NCBI GenBank assembly: GCA_001872545.1
Contig: MNWN01000013.1
Location: forward strand, 1-37,828
Length of the DNA stretch: 37,828 nucleotides
DNA from: Parcubacteria group bacterium CG1_02_58_44
Lineage (GTDB): Bacteria; Patescibacteriota; Patescibacteriia; SG8-24
Direction of reading: 5' to 3'
The first letter of the stretch is position 1. Each line of letters starts with the position of its first letter. Below the pieces are notes generated by a model. It did no database searches, was not told the origin of the DNA, and worked only from the letters and a program-made list of their open reading frames with translations. Below are positions 1-9,100 of the stretch, one piece after another. The translations under genes were made by a program, and so were the position numbers.

Positions 1-119
1 GTAAGCGAGACGTTCCGGAGGACGCCGCGAACGCAAGGCCGAAGGCCGCGTCGGAGCGGCGAGTCGAGCGCCGCCCGCGGCAACCCCGGCAAGCGCAGGT
101 AGGGCGGGCGGTTTCTTCC

Positions 120-151
120 CTCCACTTCTTTGACAAGACAAAGAAGTGGAG
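120..151. repeat. Perfect 13-bp hairpin in left-edge intergenic DNA
   Basis: The arms ctccacttctttg and caaagaagtggag pair perfectly around a 6-nt loop (acaaga). No T-run follows, so it is not a standard terminator. Bases 1-366 hold no gene I can support; the first 110 bp are GC-rich, and this hairpin, the one at 205-229 and a promoter are what can be seen there. It could be a dispersed palindromic repeat. Confidence 0.6.
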
Positions 152-204
152 CCGGGGGTCTGGGGGAGAGGATCTTCCCCAGTTGAAGAGAATTAATCAG
201 GGTT

Positions 205-229
205 CCTAGGGGGATGGAATCCCCCTAGG
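205..229. repeat. Perfect 11-bp hairpin
   Basis: The arms cctagggggat and atccccctagg pair perfectly around a 3-nt loop. It lies about 80 bp upstream of the promoter of the first gene. It has no U-tract, so it is either a repeat-type palindrome or a terminator remnant of whatever lies to the left of the window. Confidence 0.5.
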
Positions 230-311
230 TTATAGAGAAAGGAGTCTGGGTCCCAGCTCTCCGCCCGGGACGACATATTTGGAAAAGCTGTCAGAGACCC
301 ATTACACCGGC

Positions 312-339
312 TTGACATCACCTCCCGATGATCTAAGCT
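312..339 (+). promoter_or_regulatory. Sigma70-type promoter of the first hypothetical gene
   Basis: A perfect TTGACA (312-317), a 16-nt spacer and TAAGCT (334-339) precede the ATG at 367 by 27 nt. The -35 is consensus and the -10 is weak (3 of 6). Expected transcription start is near 346, giving a leader of about 20 nt without a clear Shine-Dalgarno. Confidence 0.5.
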
Positions 340-366
340 TAGCCCTCAGCTAAAGACTTTTCCTTT

Positions 367-924
367 ATGGATACACAACTCGTATTTCGACTGATCGAAC
401 TAGTGAGGAAGACCGGCGACCGGCTGATTCTGGCCGACCCGTCGAGCGATAGTGCAGTGGTGGTCATGGACCTAGCCGCCTATGAGCGACTACTGAACCA
501 GGCCAGCGAGCAGCCGGCGAACTCCCGATCAGAGACTGTTTCAGCTACCGAACAACCGATCCCCACACCGCCGCGCAAAGACATTGTTCGTTCGGTCGCC
601 GAGGTCGAATCAATTCCAGTCGAACCGCCACCGGTGGCACGTCCGATCGGGCAATTTCAGCCTCAATCTCAGGAGTTCAACCAAGCAGGGTTAGAACGCT
701 TGACAGTGTCCGGAACCAGGGCTAACATAAACCGCGAAATCGGTCTCCAGTCAACCGTGAAGAGCGTCATCGAGTCGATGGTCAAGTCGTCGCCCCGGGA
801 CGAGTCACGGATTCAGAACCAATCCGCTGTTCAGCAGCCCGCGTCGCTACCGACCGAACCGTCGGTTGGACAACCGGACGAGCCGGCAGAGGAGGAGCGG
901 TTCTATCTGGAGCCGATTGAATAG
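367..924 (+). CDS. Hypothetical protein, antitoxin-like N-terminus and disordered tail
   Basis: 185 aa, start ATG at 367 preceded by T like most genes here. Residues 1-45 (MDTQLVFRLIELVRKTGDRL, then an acidic/hydrophobic stretch and AAYERLL) look like the beta-alpha start of a Phd/YefM-type antitoxin fold, in which a strand ending in a 'YERL' helix is common. From about residue 48 on the sequence is rich in Q, P, S, E and V and looks disordered, ending in acidic EEERFYLEPIE. No toxin gene lies next to it; the next gene is tuf, 311 bp away with its own promoter. I do not recognise a function. The Phd resemblance is by eye only, and the protein could equally be an unrelated short scaffold or adaptor. 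Confidence 0.6.
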   Translation: MDTQLVFRLIELVRKTGDRLILADPSSDSAVVVMDLAAYERLLNQASEQPANSRSETVSATEQPIPTPPRKDIVRSVAEVESIPVEPPPVARPIGQFQPQSQEFNQAGLERLTVSGTRANINREIGLQSTVKSVIESMVKSSPRDESRIQNQSAVQQPASLPTEPSVGQPDEPAEEERFYLEPIE

Positions 925-1068
925 GGCCGTCAGTTGAGCGGAAAAAGCGTTTCCGGTCCTCCCGCCTAAGCTCATTTCGTCATAAGCAGAGGGGAAATGA
1001 GAATTTGGCAGGAGACGGAGGGCAAAATTGGGCCGTAAAGGACGGTTCGGAGCGCATCAGCCGACCCC

Positions 1069-1098
1069 TTGCCAATTTTTTTCTTTTTAGTGTATACT
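1069..1098 (+). promoter_or_regulatory. tuf/S10 operon promoter with long leader
   Basis: TTGCCA (1069-1074), an 18-nt spacer and TATACT (1093-1098), the latter preceded by TG. The spacer is a T-rich run. Start of transcription would be near 1105, leaving a leader of about 130 nt before the tuf ATG at 1236, much longer than the other leaders in this window. The rest of the 925-1235 gap shows no gene. Confidence 0.6.
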
Positions 1099-1235
1099 GC
1101 GCTCTGCTTTCCAGGTGGGTACCGAACAAAAAATCCGCCCGGACCGCCGGACAGTCTACCATCTTATAAATATCAAGCCCGAGGACGTTCCGGCAGGTTC
1201 GATCCTCAGGGGAAATAATCGCGTAAGCAAGCCAT

Positions 1236-2423
1236 ATGGCGGAGAAATTCGATCGCAGCAAGCCGCACGTGAATGTGGGCACCATCGGTCATGTCGACCA
1301 CGGTAAGACCACCCTCACGGCCGCTATTCTGCAGGTATTGAAGACTACCGGCGGTGTCGCTCAGGACAAGAGCGTCGACGACCTGGACAAGGCTCCGGAG
1401 TCAAAGGCTCGCGGTATCACTATCGCTACCGCCCACTGCGAGTACGAGACTGCCAAGCGTCACTACGCGCATGTTGACTGCCCCGGCCACGCCGACTACA
1501 TCAAGAACATGATCACCGGTGCCGCTCAGATGGACGGTGCCATCCTGGTCGTCTCGGCTGCCGACGGTCCCATGCCACAGACTCGTGAGCATATCCTGCT
1601 GGCGCATCAGGTCGGTGTTCCCCACATCGTCGTCTTCCTGAACAAGGTTGACCAAGTGGAGGATCCGGAACTCATTGACTTGGTCGAGGAAGAGATCCGC
1701 GATCTGCTCAAGAAGTACGAGTTTCCGGGAGATACCACTCCAATCGTGCGTGGTTCGGCACTCAAGGCCTTGAACAATCCGACCGGCGACGATGCCAAAC
1801 CGGTCTTGGAGCTCTTGGACAAGCTCGACGAGTTCATTCCGGAACCGGTTCGTGATATCGACAAGCCGTTCCTGATGCCGATCGAGGATGTGTTCAGCAT
1901 CGAGGGTCGCGGTACGGTGGTCACCGGTCGTATCGAGCGCGGAATCATCAAGGTCGGCGAAGAGGTTGAGATTGTCGGTCTGGGAGATACCAGGAAGACG
2001 ACCGTGACAGGTATCGAGATGTTCAATAAGCAGCTCGACGAGGGTCGCGCCGGAGACAATGCCGGTGTCCTGCTGCGCGGTACCAAGAAGGACGAGGTGG
2101 AGCGCGGCATGGTCTTGGCCAAGACAGGTTCGGTCAAGCCGCACACCGAGTTCGAGGCCCAGGTCTACGCCCTGACCAAGGAAGAGGGTGGTCGTCACAA
2201 GCCGTTCTTCAAGGGCTACAAGCCGCAGTTCTACATTCGGACTACAGACGTGACCGGTGAAGTCGTGCTGTTGGAGGGTACCGAGATGGTCATGCCTGGC
2301 GACACAGTCAACTGTACCGTCAAGCTGATTTCGGTCGTAGCGCTCGAGGAGAAGATGAGGTTCGCCATCCGTGAGGGCGGTCGGACCGTCGGAGCCGGTA
2401 CAGTCACCAAGATTCTGAAGTAA
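1236..2423 (+). CDS. tuf: Elongation factor Tu
   Basis: 395 aa, the usual EF-Tu length. It delivers aminoacyl-tRNA to the ribosomal A site as a GTP complex in the cytoplasm. All G motifs are visible: GHVDHGKT near residue 19, RGIT in switch I, DCPGHADY in switch II, NKVD and the SALKAL G5 region. Domains 2 ([13 protein letters not shown]) and 3 ([24 protein letters not shown]) follow. The start at 1236 fits the conserved [19 protein letters not shown]. It opens the ribosomal cluster, with rpsJ 48 bp downstream. rpsL, rpsG and fusA, which often precede tuf, are not in the window; what precedes it is an unrelated hypothetical gene. Expression is probably driven from the TATACT promoter at 1069. 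Confidence 0.98.
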   Translation: MAEKFDRSKPHVNVGTIGHVDHGKTTLTAAILQVLKTTGGVAQDKSVDDLDKAPESKARGITIATAHCEYETAKRHYAHVDCPGHADYIKNMITGAAQMDGAILVVSAADGPMPQTREHILLAHQVGVPHIVVFLNKVDQVEDPELIDLVEEEIRDLLKKYEFPGDTTPIVRGSALKALNNPTGDDAKPVLELLDKLDEFIPEPVRDIDKPFLMPIEDVFSIEGRGTVVTGRIERGIIKVGEEVEIVGLGDTRKTTVTGIEMFNKQLDEGRAGDNAGVLLRGTKKDEVERGMVLAKTGSVKPHTEFEAQVYALTKEEGGRHKPFFKGYKPQFYIRTTDVTGEVVLLEGTEMVMPGDTVNCTVKLISVVALEEKMRFAIREGGRTVGAGTVTKILK

Positions 2424-2471
2424 CGGTAGACCCTTGACTCGACACGGTCTTTACCACTAAACTCTACGGCG

Positions 2472-2819
2472 ATGGACGTTGAGAAGAAGACAACGAAGAA
2501 GGCCGACGATGAGGCAAGGCAGAGGATCCGCATTAGGATCCGAGCCTATGACCACAAGATCATCGACCAGACCACCCGCACGATCATCGAGACGGCGGAA
2601 CGGACTGGGGCGGTGGTTAGGGGTCCGGTGCCACTTCCGACGGAAAAGAGGAGGTACACGGTCAACCGTTCTACGTTCGTGCACAAGGATTCTCGCGATC
2701 AGTACGAGATGCGCGTGCACAAGCGTCTGGTCGACCTTTACGACCCGACCCCCAAGACCGTCGAGGCATTGACGAACTTGAACTTGCCGGCTGGTGTCGA
2801 CGTAGAGATCAAAATGTAA
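2472..2819 (+). CDS. rpsJ: 30S ribosomal protein S10
   Basis: 115 aa against about 102 in the family; the extra is a charged N-terminal extension of about 14 residues ([14 protein letters not shown]). The core shows the S10 signature [23 protein letters not shown], the [26 protein letters not shown] loop and the [17 protein letters not shown] helix. It binds 16S rRNA in the small-subunit head and is also the NusE antitermination factor in well-studied bacteria. The start ATG is preceded by G, one of few exceptions to the TATG rule here. It is followed not by rplC but by a 755-bp gap, so S10 may be co-transcribed with tuf rather than with the rest of the operon. Confidence 0.97.
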   Translation: MDVEKKTTKKADDEARQRIRIRIRAYDHKIIDQTTRTIIETAERTGAVVRGPVPLPTEKRRYTVNRSTFVHKDSRDQYEMRVHKRLVDLYDPTPKTVEALTNLNLPAGVDVEIKM

Positions 2820-3575
2820 AATGTCGTGATCTCCGTAATTGGCGCGTTGTACCGATCTTCAAAAACTACTCGCTCACCGTACACTTCAGTACGATTCACG
2901 ACGTAGTTTTCTCCAGATCGGCCATCGCATCCAATTATGGACATCACTGCGGCTTCCAGACAGGCACAGCTCATCCAATCCTGAAAGCCGTAGTAGAGAT
3001 AGAGAAACGAATAGACCAAGTCTGTCGGGAGAGACGGAGAAAGACCTTCACATCTTATCGTTCGTAGGGCGGCGCAGACGCGTCGTTCAAGAAACCAGCC
3101 CTTGGAATGAGGAAGTATCCGGGTAGGCGCTGAGTGGAAACGAAAACGCAATGTGCATTCGTACGAACGGAAGGTGTAGAGGAAACCTTCGCCATCTCCC
3201 GGTAGGCCATGGAGAATTACAGCCTTCGATCAATCAAACCGCCGGAGCTTCCGCATGGACGGAACGTTCCGAAGAAAAACAAGCCAAGGTTTCGCTGAAT
3301 CGGCAGGACGGCCAGCAAGGGTCGCGATCCTGAACCGGACGGCTGGAAAGTTCATCATGAAGGTGGACTCTCGAGCTGTCCGGTATACGATTCCCGACGG
3401 ACTACGGCTGGAAGCTTCTCTGACAAGAGGGTTCCGGCTTTTCGTTTATAAGGGGTTTATCGAGGCGATCGGCATTCGAACCGACTGGGACGGATAAAGA
3501 TTGCCTTCGGATAAGTGCTCCGCTGGAGTCGGCTTCGGTTTAGGAGTCAAACTTTCATGAGCATAATGGAACAGT
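2820..3575 (+). other. Unexplained 755-bp gap between rpsJ and rplC
   Basis: No ORF in this gap has recognisable content. The ORF-track entries at 2839, 3151 and 3255 (+) and 2738 (-) overlap each other or run antisense into rpsJ and lack family features. One sampled line (2881-2940) is 47% GC against 60% in a sampled operon line (10021-10080). Short palindromes include CGGAACGTTCCG, TTCGTACGAA and cgtacacttcagtacg. I checked by eye for RNase P RNA, tmRNA and group I/II intron landmarks and found none. A 46-codon reading frame at 3358-3497 is the only stretch that could be a small gene. A promoter for rplC sits at its right end. Confidence 0.7.
3539..3567 (+). promoter_or_regulatory. Candidate promoter giving a leaderless rplC mRNA
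   Basis: CATAAT (3562-3567, five of six matches to TATAAT) lies 8 nt before the rplC ATG at 3576. A poor -35 (TTTAGG, 3539-3544) sits 17 nt upstream. If used, transcription would begin at or just before the start codon. The good -10 and the large gap upstream make a second transcription start for the operon plausible. Confidence 0.4.
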
Positions 3576-4214
3576 ATGAAGTTCATCATCGCTAAGAAAC
3601 TGGAAATGACGCAGCGGTTTCGTGAAGACGGTACCGTTGTTCCGGTTACGCTGCTTCAGGTCGATCCCTGCATTGTCACGCAGGTCAAGACGTCCGAGAG
3701 TGACGGTTACGAGGCTGTCCAGCTCGGTTGCGGCGAAGTTCGTCAGAAGGTCGTGGCCAAGCCGCAGCAGGGTCACATGAAGGCCAGCGGTCGGCTTTCT
3801 AGGGAGCTTAGTGAGTTTCGAGTCGAATCCGCATCCGAGTTTAAGGTCGGCGACACCATTGAAGTTTCGCAGTTCAATCCGGGTGAGTTCGTCCACGTTA
3901 CCGCCACATCGAAGGGGAAGGGTTTCCAGGGTGTGGTCAGGCGTCACGGCTTCCGAGGAGGTCCGGCCTCCCATGGCCACAAGGACAATCTGCGCATGCC
4001 GGGTTCGATCGGTTCCGGCGGCATCCAGCGTGTCTTCAAGGGTATGCGCATGGCCGGGCGTATGGGAACCGACCGTGTCACCGTAAAGAATCTGGAAATC
4101 ATTGACGTCGACGCCAAGAGCGGCGTTTTGGCTGTTAAGGGGGCAGTGCCTGGCTCTCGCGGGGCGTCGGTGCTGGTTTCCGGTGGTTTCGATAAGCGTC
4201 AATCCTGGAACTGA
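3576..4214 (+). CDS. rplC: 50S ribosomal protein L3
   Basis: 212 aa, family length about 210. L3 folds early onto the 3' half of 23S rRNA and reaches the peptidyl-transferase centre. The signature KGKGFQGVVRRHGFRGGPASHGH is present, followed by GSIGSGGIQRVFKGMRMAGRMG, the conserved basic tip. MKFIIAKKLEMTQRF is the normal N-terminus, which fixes the start. rplD begins 7 nt after its stop codon. It is the first gene after the long S10-L3 gap and may be read from its own promoter. Confidence 0.97.
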   Translation: MKFIIAKKLEMTQRFREDGTVVPVTLLQVDPCIVTQVKTSESDGYEAVQLGCGEVRQKVVAKPQQGHMKASGRLSRELSEFRVESASEFKVGDTIEVSQFNPGEFVHVTATSKGKGFQGVVRRHGFRGGPASHGHKDNLRMPGSIGSGGIQRVFKGMRMAGRMGTDRVTVKNLEIIDVDAKSGVLAVKGAVPGSRGASVLVSGGFDKRQSWN

Positions 4215-4221
4215 TAAGCAT

Positions 4222-4866
4222 ATGCCGAAGGTCAAGATCTACAATACTGAAGGCAAACAGGTCGGGGAGAAGGATCTCCGCGACGACGTTTTCGGAGTCA
4301 GTGTGAAGCCAGAAGTCGTACACGAGGTCATGCTGAGCATGATGGCCAATACCCACGGATCGTATGCCCATACCAAGACCCGGGGCGACGTCTCCGGCGG
4401 CGGAAAGAAGCCATGGAAGCAGAAGGGGACCGGTCGTGCCCGTCACGGTTCGTCTCGTTCACCGATTTGGGTCGGCGGAGGCGTGACTTTCGGTCCGCGT
4501 AGCGACCGGGACTACTCGGTGAAGGTCAACCGAAAGACGCAACGTCGGGCCATGATGATGACCCTGTCCGACATGGTCAGCAATGACCGCCTGATTTTGA
4601 TGGAGTCGTTTGGGGTGAAGGACGGCAAGACAAGGGAGTTCGCCGCCACGATCGGTAAGTTGCCCATCGCCACCAAGAAGAGGCTATTGGCCGTTTCCGA
4701 CAAGTCTGATGCCATGCTGCGCCGCAGTGCCGGCAATATCCAGAGCGTGACTCTGCGCAATGTCGGGGATCTCGGCTTTCTCGACGTATTGAGCAGCGAG
4801 TATCTGATCATGACTCCGGAAGCTGCCGATGGGATTGAGCAGAAGTTCACTGCCGACAAGGCTTAA
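4222..4866 (+). CDS. rplD: 50S ribosomal protein L4
   Basis: 214 aa. The ORF track extends to 4102, but that stretch overlaps rplC; the ATG at 4222 (catATGccg) gives MPKVKIYNTEGKQV, a normal L4 N-terminus. The extended loop TKTRGDVSGGGKKPWKQKGTGRARHGSSRSP, which lines the peptide exit tunnel, is intact. L4 of E. coli represses its own operon by binding the S10 leader; no equivalent leader can be recognised here. The next gene rplW starts 10 nt downstream. Confidence 0.97.
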   Translation: MPKVKIYNTEGKQVGEKDLRDDVFGVSVKPEVVHEVMLSMMANTHGSYAHTKTRGDVSGGGKKPWKQKGTGRARHGSSRSPIWVGGGVTFGPRSDRDYSVKVNRKTQRRAMMMTLSDMVSNDRLILMESFGVKDGKTREFAATIGKLPIATKKRLLAVSDKSDAMLRRSAGNIQSVTLRNVGDLGFLDVLSSEYLIMTPEAADGIEQKFTADKA

Positions 4867-4876
4867 GCTGACTGAT

Positions 4877-5317
4877 ATGGGAATTCTGAAGAAAGTATCA
4901 AGCCAGAAGAAGTCAGATCAGACGGTTGGCAAACAGTCCGAGGACAGCATCACGAAGTCTGATTCTAAGGCAGTCGGAGATGGTTCCGTTCAGTCTAATG
5001 AGACCGAGAAGAGGGAGGTCCGTCCCGAGGATGGCTTTGCCTATCGCATCATCTGCGGTCCGGTTCTGACCGAGAAGGGGGAGCATCTGAAGATGAAGGG
5101 CAAGTACGCATTCTTCGTCGACGGCGACACCAATAAGGTCGAGGTTGCACGGGCCATTCGGGTGATCTACAAGGTCAATCCGGTCTCGGTTCAGATGCTC
5201 AACGTTAAGGGCAAGGCCGTTCGCCGTGGTCGTCAGCAGGGCCGACGCAAGGATCGGAAGAAGGCCATTGTTACTCTGAAGGCGGGCGATTCGATCAGCC
5301 TGGCGGAAAGCGCATAA
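4877..5317 (+). CDS. rplW: 50S ribosomal protein L23 with N-terminal extension
   Basis: 146 aa from the ATG at 4877 (gatATGgga); the ORF-track start at 4829 runs into rplD. L23 is usually 95-100 aa. The core starts near residue 50 ([23 protein letters not shown]) and contains the tunnel-exit fold with [20 protein letters not shown] and the basic [18 protein letters not shown] loop. Residues 1-48 are a Ser/Lys/Asp/Glu-rich, probably disordered extension. L23 is the docking site for trigger factor and SRP at the tunnel exit, so the tail could sit next to emerging chains; that is inference. Confidence 0.95.
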   Translation: MGILKKVSSQKKSDQTVGKQSEDSITKSDSKAVGDGSVQSNETEKREVRPEDGFAYRIICGPVLTEKGEHLKMKGKYAFFVDGDTNKVEVARAIRVIYKVNPVSVQMLNVKGKAVRRGRQQGRRKDRKKAIVTLKAGDSISLAESA

Positions 5318-5321
5318 AATT

Positions 5322-6167
5322 ATGCCAATCAAGAAGTACAATCCGACGACGAGCGGACGGCGCATCTCCAGTGTTGACGCCTTTTCCGACATCACCAAGA
5401 CCGAGCCGGAAAAGAAGTTGACCGTCTTCAGGAAGAGCGTCGCTGGTCGCAATGCCCACGGAAGGATTACCGTCCGTCATCGTGGCGGCGGCGCCCGACG
5501 TTACGTCCGTGTGGTGGACTACAAGCAGGACAAGTTCGACGTTCCGGCCAAGGTCGCGGCCATCGAGTATGACCCGAATCGCGGTGCCCGTTTGGCTTTG
5601 CTGTACTATCGCGACGGGGAGAAGAGATATGTCGTCGCCACTCAGGGACTGAAGGTCGGTGACGTCATCGTCTCCTCGATGAGTCGGGTGGAGATCAAGC
5701 CGGGCAACCGTATGCCGCTTGAGCAGATTCCGGTCGGCATCACGGTCCACAGCATCGAATTGGTCCCCGGCAACGGCGGTCAGCTGGTGCGCGGCGCCGG
5801 ACTGTCGGCTCGGTACATGGCACTCGAGGGCAAGTATGCCCAGCTCAAGTTGCCGTCAGGCGAGATTCGTCTGATCTCCCGCCTGTCCATGGCCACTGTC
5901 GGTGTGGTGAGCAATCCGGATCACCGTCTGATTCGTTGGGGTAAGGCCGGTCGTTCGCGGCATCTGGGCATCCGCCCGACTGTTCGCGGTAAGGCCATGA
6001 ATCCGGTTGATCATCCGCACGGTGGAGGTGAGGGTCGTCATCCGATCGGCCTCAAGCATCCTAAGACCCCGTGGGGTAAGCCGGCTTTGGGAGTTAAGAC
6101 CCGTCGGACCAAGCTCGCTTCGGACAAGCTTATTGTTCAGCGACGCAACAAGAAGCGGAAGAAGTAA
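5322..6167 (+). CDS. rplB: 50S ribosomal protein L2
   Basis: 281 aa, family about 275. L2 joins the subunits and supports peptidyl transfer. Seen are the N-terminal [17 protein letters not shown], the OB-fold [36 protein letters not shown] and the strongly conserved C-terminal [21 protein letters not shown] with its essential His, then [14 protein letters not shown] and a lysine-rich end. It starts 4 nt after rplW with aaattATG and no Shine-Dalgarno. Confidence 0.98.
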   Translation: MPIKKYNPTTSGRRISSVDAFSDITKTEPEKKLTVFRKSVAGRNAHGRITVRHRGGGARRYVRVVDYKQDKFDVPAKVAAIEYDPNRGARLALLYYRDGEKRYVVATQGLKVGDVIVSSMSRVEIKPGNRMPLEQIPVGITVHSIELVPGNGGQLVRGAGLSARYMALEGKYAQLKLPSGEIRLISRLSMATVGVVSNPDHRLIRWGKAGRSRHLGIRPTVRGKAMNPVDHPHGGGEGRHPIGLKHPKTPWGKPALGVKTRRTKLASDKLIVQRRNKKRKK

Positions 6168-6179
6168 GCGGACAAACTT

Positions 6180-6506
6180 ATGCCACGCAGTTTAAAGAAA
6201 GGACCAATCGTAGACGAGAAGCTAGTTCTTAGGCTCTCGAAGATCGAGCCGGGCAAGGTGGTCAAGACCTGGTCGCGCTGGTCGCACGTCACGCCGGTCA
6301 TGGTGGGTCACACCATCGGCGTGCATAACGGCAAGGAGCATGTGCCGGTCAAGATCGTGGAGAACATGGTCGGACACAAGCTGGGCGAGTTCGCCTCGAC
6401 GCGGAAGTTCATCCGGCATGGCGGCAAGATGCAGAAGGAACTCGAACAGAAGCGACAGGAGGCCGAGAGGACTGCCAACAAGGCAGCCTCCACAACCAAG
6501 AAGTAA
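6180..6506 (+). CDS. rpsS: 30S ribosomal protein S19
   Basis: 108 aa against about 92; the extra residues are a C-terminal tail rich in K, E, Q and A ([20 protein letters not shown]). The core [46 protein letters not shown] and [19 protein letters not shown] is typical. S19 pairs with S13 in the head of the 30S subunit near the A-site finger. It lies 12 nt after rplB and 5 nt before rplV. Confidence 0.97.
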   Translation: MPRSLKKGPIVDEKLVLRLSKIEPGKVVKTWSRWSHVTPVMVGHTIGVHNGKEHVPVKIVENMVGHKLGEFASTRKFIRHGGKMQKELEQKRQEAERTANKAASTTKK

Positions 6507-6511
6507 GGCAT

Positions 6512-7051
6512 ATGGAGGTGATAGCAAAAGCCAGGTTTATCAGGATCTCGCCGAAGAAGGTGCGTTTGGTCGCGGACTTGGTTCGCGGTCTGGATGTTTC
6601 GTCGGCCGAAGCCCAGCTGAAGTTCATTCGGAAGGCCGCCGCCCTTCCGGTGCTTAAGGTCGTCATGTCGGCCAAGGCCAACGCCGTCCATAACTTCAAG
6701 TTGGAAGGTGAGGGTCTGTTCATTAAGTCCATTACGGTCGACGGCGGACCGGTTCTCCATCGCTGGATGCCGCGTGCCTTCGGTCGTGCCACCCCTCTCC
6801 GCAAGCGATCTTCCCACATTACGGTCATCATCGACGAGAGGTCAGCCGAGGTCGTACCTCAGGCAGTCGCCAAGGCGGTAGTGGCCAAGAAGGCAGTTAA
6901 GGTAGTCGAGAGCGAAGTGGTGCGGACCGAGAAGGGACAGTCGACCGAAGACAAGACAGCACAGGTTCAGGAAGAGAAGACCGGCTCTGATACCGCACAG
7001 TCCGGGTCGGTTCAGCAGTCAGAAACTAAGAAGGGCGAAAGCGAAGCGTAA
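6512..7051 (+). CDS. rplV: 50S ribosomal protein L22 with long C-terminal tail
   Basis: 179 aa; the family core is about 110. Residues 1-110 show the L22 fold: ARFIRISPKKVRLVADLVRG, the tunnel beta-hairpin ending in HRWMPRAFGRATPLRKRSSHITVII. Residues 111-179 are a low-complexity tail, first A/V/K-rich and then E/Q/S/T-rich, ending KKGESEA. L22 lines the exit tunnel and touches all 23S domains. The tail is not part of the known fold and probably reaches the ribosome surface. rpsC starts 1 nt after the stop codon, so translational coupling is likely. Confidence 0.96.
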   Translation: MEVIAKARFIRISPKKVRLVADLVRGLDVSSAEAQLKFIRKAAALPVLKVVMSAKANAVHNFKLEGEGLFIKSITVDGGPVLHRWMPRAFGRATPLRKRSSHITVIIDERSAEVVPQAVAKAVVAKKAVKVVESEVVRTEKGQSTEDKTAQVQEEKTGSDTAQSGSVQQSETKKGESEA

Positions 7052-7052
7052 T

Positions 7053-7778
7053 ATGGGCCAAAAGATTCATCCAAAGATTTTCCGGATCGGCGTAATCTAT
7101 TCCTGGGGGTCGAAGTGGTTCGGCACCAGGCGGACCATGCCCGATTTGCTTCGCGAGGATTTTCAGCTTCGGTCCTTCTTGGAGAAGAAACTGAAGGAGT
7201 CGTCGGTCGACCGGATCGAGATCGAGCGGACTCCCCGTGCGGTGACGGTCACCATCCATACCGCCAAACCGGGCTTCATCATCGGACGGGGCGGAACCGG
7301 CGTCGAGTCGCTGAAGCTCGACCTGAAGAAGATGATCAGTCGGGGTCGGCCGGACGGCCAGCAGCGCAACCTGAACCTCAACATCATCGAGGTGACTCGG
7401 CCATCGCTGTCGGCCAACATAGTTCTGCAGTCGATGATCGCCGACGTCGAGCGTCGCGTGCGGTTTCGTCGCGTGCTGAAGCTGAACTTGGATCGGGTCC
7501 AGAAGGCCGGTGCCAAGGGCGTCAAACTGATGATCAAGGGACGACTGAACGGCGCCGAGATTGCTCGGGAGGAAAAGCTTTCTTGGGGAAGCATTCCGCT
7601 GCATAACCTTAGGGCCGATGTCGATTTTGCCCAGGGTACGGCCCGGACCATTTTCGGTGCGATCGGCATCAAGGTCTGGATCTACCGCGGTGAGGTCTTC
7701 ATCGGCAAGAACGGCGACGCCACCGGACAGGAGCGGCTCGGCGAGGTCGTATCGAAAACGGGAAAAATCCGAAATTGA
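7053..7778 (+). CDS. rpsC: 30S ribosomal protein S3
   Basis: 241 aa, family 210-235. S3 lies at the mRNA entry channel and has helicase-related basic residues. MGQKIHPKIFRIGVIYSWGSKWF is the usual N-terminus, the type II KH domain contains IIGRGGTGVESLKLDL, and the C-terminal domain shows GAKGVKLMIKGRLNGAEIAREEKLSWGSIPLHNLRADVDF. It begins one base after rplV and precedes rplP by 6 nt. Confidence 0.97.
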   Translation: MGQKIHPKIFRIGVIYSWGSKWFGTRRTMPDLLREDFQLRSFLEKKLKESSVDRIEIERTPRAVTVTIHTAKPGFIIGRGGTGVESLKLDLKKMISRGRPDGQQRNLNLNIIEVTRPSLSANIVLQSMIADVERRVRFRRVLKLNLDRVQKAGAKGVKLMIKGRLNGAEIAREEKLSWGSIPLHNLRADVDFAQGTARTIFGAIGIKVWIYRGEVFIGKNGDATGQERLGEVVSKTGKIRN

Positions 7779-7784
7779 GTCCTT

Positions 7785-8195
7785 ATGTTGCTGCCAGCCA
7801 AGGTTAAATATAGGAAGATGCACAAGGGTCGCGGGCGCAATAAGCGCAAAGCCACGACCAAGCTTGACGTCAGCTTCGGCGGCTATGGCCTCAAGGCCAT
7901 GGACGGGGCTTGGGTTACCTCTAGACAGATAGAGGCTGCCCGTCGGGCCATGACGCGCTACATCAAGCGCGGTGGCAAGATTTGGATTCGCATCTTCCCC
8001 GACAAGCCGATCACTTTTCACGGCAACGAGAACACGATGGGTAGCGGAAAGGGTGCAGTCGACCATTATGTGGCCGTCATCCGTCCGGGAACCGTCATGT
8101 TCGAGATGGACGGGATTCCTGAGGAGACGGCCCGGGAAGCCATGCGACTGGCCGGCCACAAGCTGCCGATGCGCACCAAGTTCATCGTCAAATAA
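7785..8195 (+). CDS. rplP: 50S ribosomal protein L16
   Basis: 136 aa, exactly the usual length. L16 organises tRNA binding at the A site of the large subunit. Seen are [68 protein letters not shown] and [26 protein letters not shown], all family hallmarks. It starts with ccttATG and no Shine-Dalgarno, 6 nt after rpsC. Confidence 0.98.
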   Translation: MLLPAKVKYRKMHKGRGRNKRKATTKLDVSFGGYGLKAMDGAWVTSRQIEAARRAMTRYIKRGGKIWIRIFPDKPITFHGNENTMGSGKGAVDHYVAVIRPGTVMFEMDGIPEETAREAMRLAGHKLPMRTKFIVK

Positions 8196-8206
8196 CGGTA
8201 CGGCTT

Positions 8207-8422
8207 ATGAAGATGAACGAAATGAAGGAAAAGTCCGACGTCGAACTTGGTCGTCTGTTGGCCGAGCTGCAGAGTCAGATGCAGGACCGCAGGTTTGCCG
8301 CTGTCGGTCGGAGGCTCACTCGGGTCCGGGAACTGCGCACGATCCGTAAGGACATTGCGCGCATCCTGTCGATTAGACACGAGCGGACCCTGTCCGGTAA
8401 TGGCGAAGCGGCCGTTAGCTAG
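8207..8422 (+). CDS. rpmC: 50S ribosomal protein L29
   Basis: 71 aa, family 60-70. Two-helix protein at the tunnel exit next to L23. The pattern MKMNEMKEKSDVELGRLLAEL, then QDRRFAAVGRRLTRVRELRTIRKDIARI, matches the helical hairpin of L29 including the R-x-IRKDIARI end. Two further in-frame ATGs follow within six codons; the first is chosen because it is preceded by T like its neighbours and gives a normal spacing of 11 nt to rplP. Confidence 0.93.
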   Translation: MKMNEMKEKSDVELGRLLAELQSQMQDRRFAAVGRRLTRVRELRTIRKDIARILSIRHERTLSGNGEAAVS

Positions 8423-8448
8423 CGCGTCGGTGCGTAAGCCAAAATGAT

Positions 8449-8709
8449 ATGGAAGAGAACAACAAGCAGACAAACAAGAGGGTTTTCCAGGGTGTGGTAG
8501 TGTCGGACCGCATGGAAAAGACCGTGGTCGTACGGGTTGACCGGACGAAGGTCCATCCCAAGTACGGCAAGCGTCTTATCCGGTCGAATCGGTTCAAGGT
8601 CCACGACGAGAAGGGCGAATGCAAGGTCGGAGAGACTGTCAGGTTTGAAGAAACCAGGCCGATGTCCAGGGACAAGAGGTGGAGAATCATCGGTAAGGTA
8701 AGCGCGTAG
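8449..8709 (+). CDS. rpsQ: 30S ribosomal protein S17
   Basis: 86 aa, the usual size. OB-fold primary binder of 16S rRNA helices 7 and 11. Core motifs: [63 protein letters not shown]. The first nine residues (MEENNKQTN) are a short polar extension. It starts 26 nt after rpmC with gatATG and is followed by rplN after 4 nt. Confidence 0.97.
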   Translation: MEENNKQTNKRVFQGVVVSDRMEKTVVVRVDRTKVHPKYGKRLIRSNRFKVHDEKGECKVGETVRFEETRPMSRDKRWRIIGKVSA

Positions 8710-8713
8710 GCAT

Positions 8714-9085
8714 ATGGTGCAGCATCGTTCAATGTTGGCGGTCGCCGACAACTCCGGCGCGAAGAAACTCCAGGTCATCCGTGTTCTGGGAGGTTACCAG
8801 AAGCATTATGCTGGCCTGGGTGATGTCGTGACCGTGGTTATCAAGGTTGCCGTACCGCACAGCGGAGTGAAGAAGAGTCAGGTGGCCCATGCGGTCATCG
8901 TTCGCACGAAGAAGGAGACCCGACGGGCCGACGGTTCGTACGTCAGGTTCGACGAGAACGCCGCGGTCATCATAGACCGCAAGAACAAGGAGCCGAAGGG
9001 TACCCGCATCTTTGGGCCGATCGCTCGTGAACTGCGCGCCAAGGGATTCACCAAGATCATTTCCCTGGCCCCGGAAGTCGTCTAA
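8714..9085 (+). CDS. rplN: 50S ribosomal protein L14
   Basis: 123 aa, the standard length. L14 lies at the subunit interface and is the site bound by RsfS. Visible motifs are [27 protein letters not shown], the central [19 protein letters not shown] and the C-terminal [30 protein letters not shown]. It starts 4 nt after rpsQ at catATG. Confidence 0.98.
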   Translation: MVQHRSMLAVADNSGAKKLQVIRVLGGYQKHYAGLGDVVTVVIKVAVPHSGVKKSQVAHAVIVRTKKETRRADGSYVRFDENAAVIIDRKNKEPKGTRIFGPIARELRAKGFTKIISLAPEVV

Positions 9086-9100
9086 CCCGCCGAGAAAGAT

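Noticed and set aside
1-102. Open frame at the left edge ending VSETFRR...NPGKRR stop, possibly the tail of an upstream gene
   Set aside because: Only 33 codons of basic low-complexity sequence are visible, and the opposite strand is open too; nothing identifies it.
2738-3151. 137-aa minus-strand ORF in the S10-L3 gap
   Set aside because: It runs antisense into rpsJ, has no recognisable motif and its start lacks any signal.
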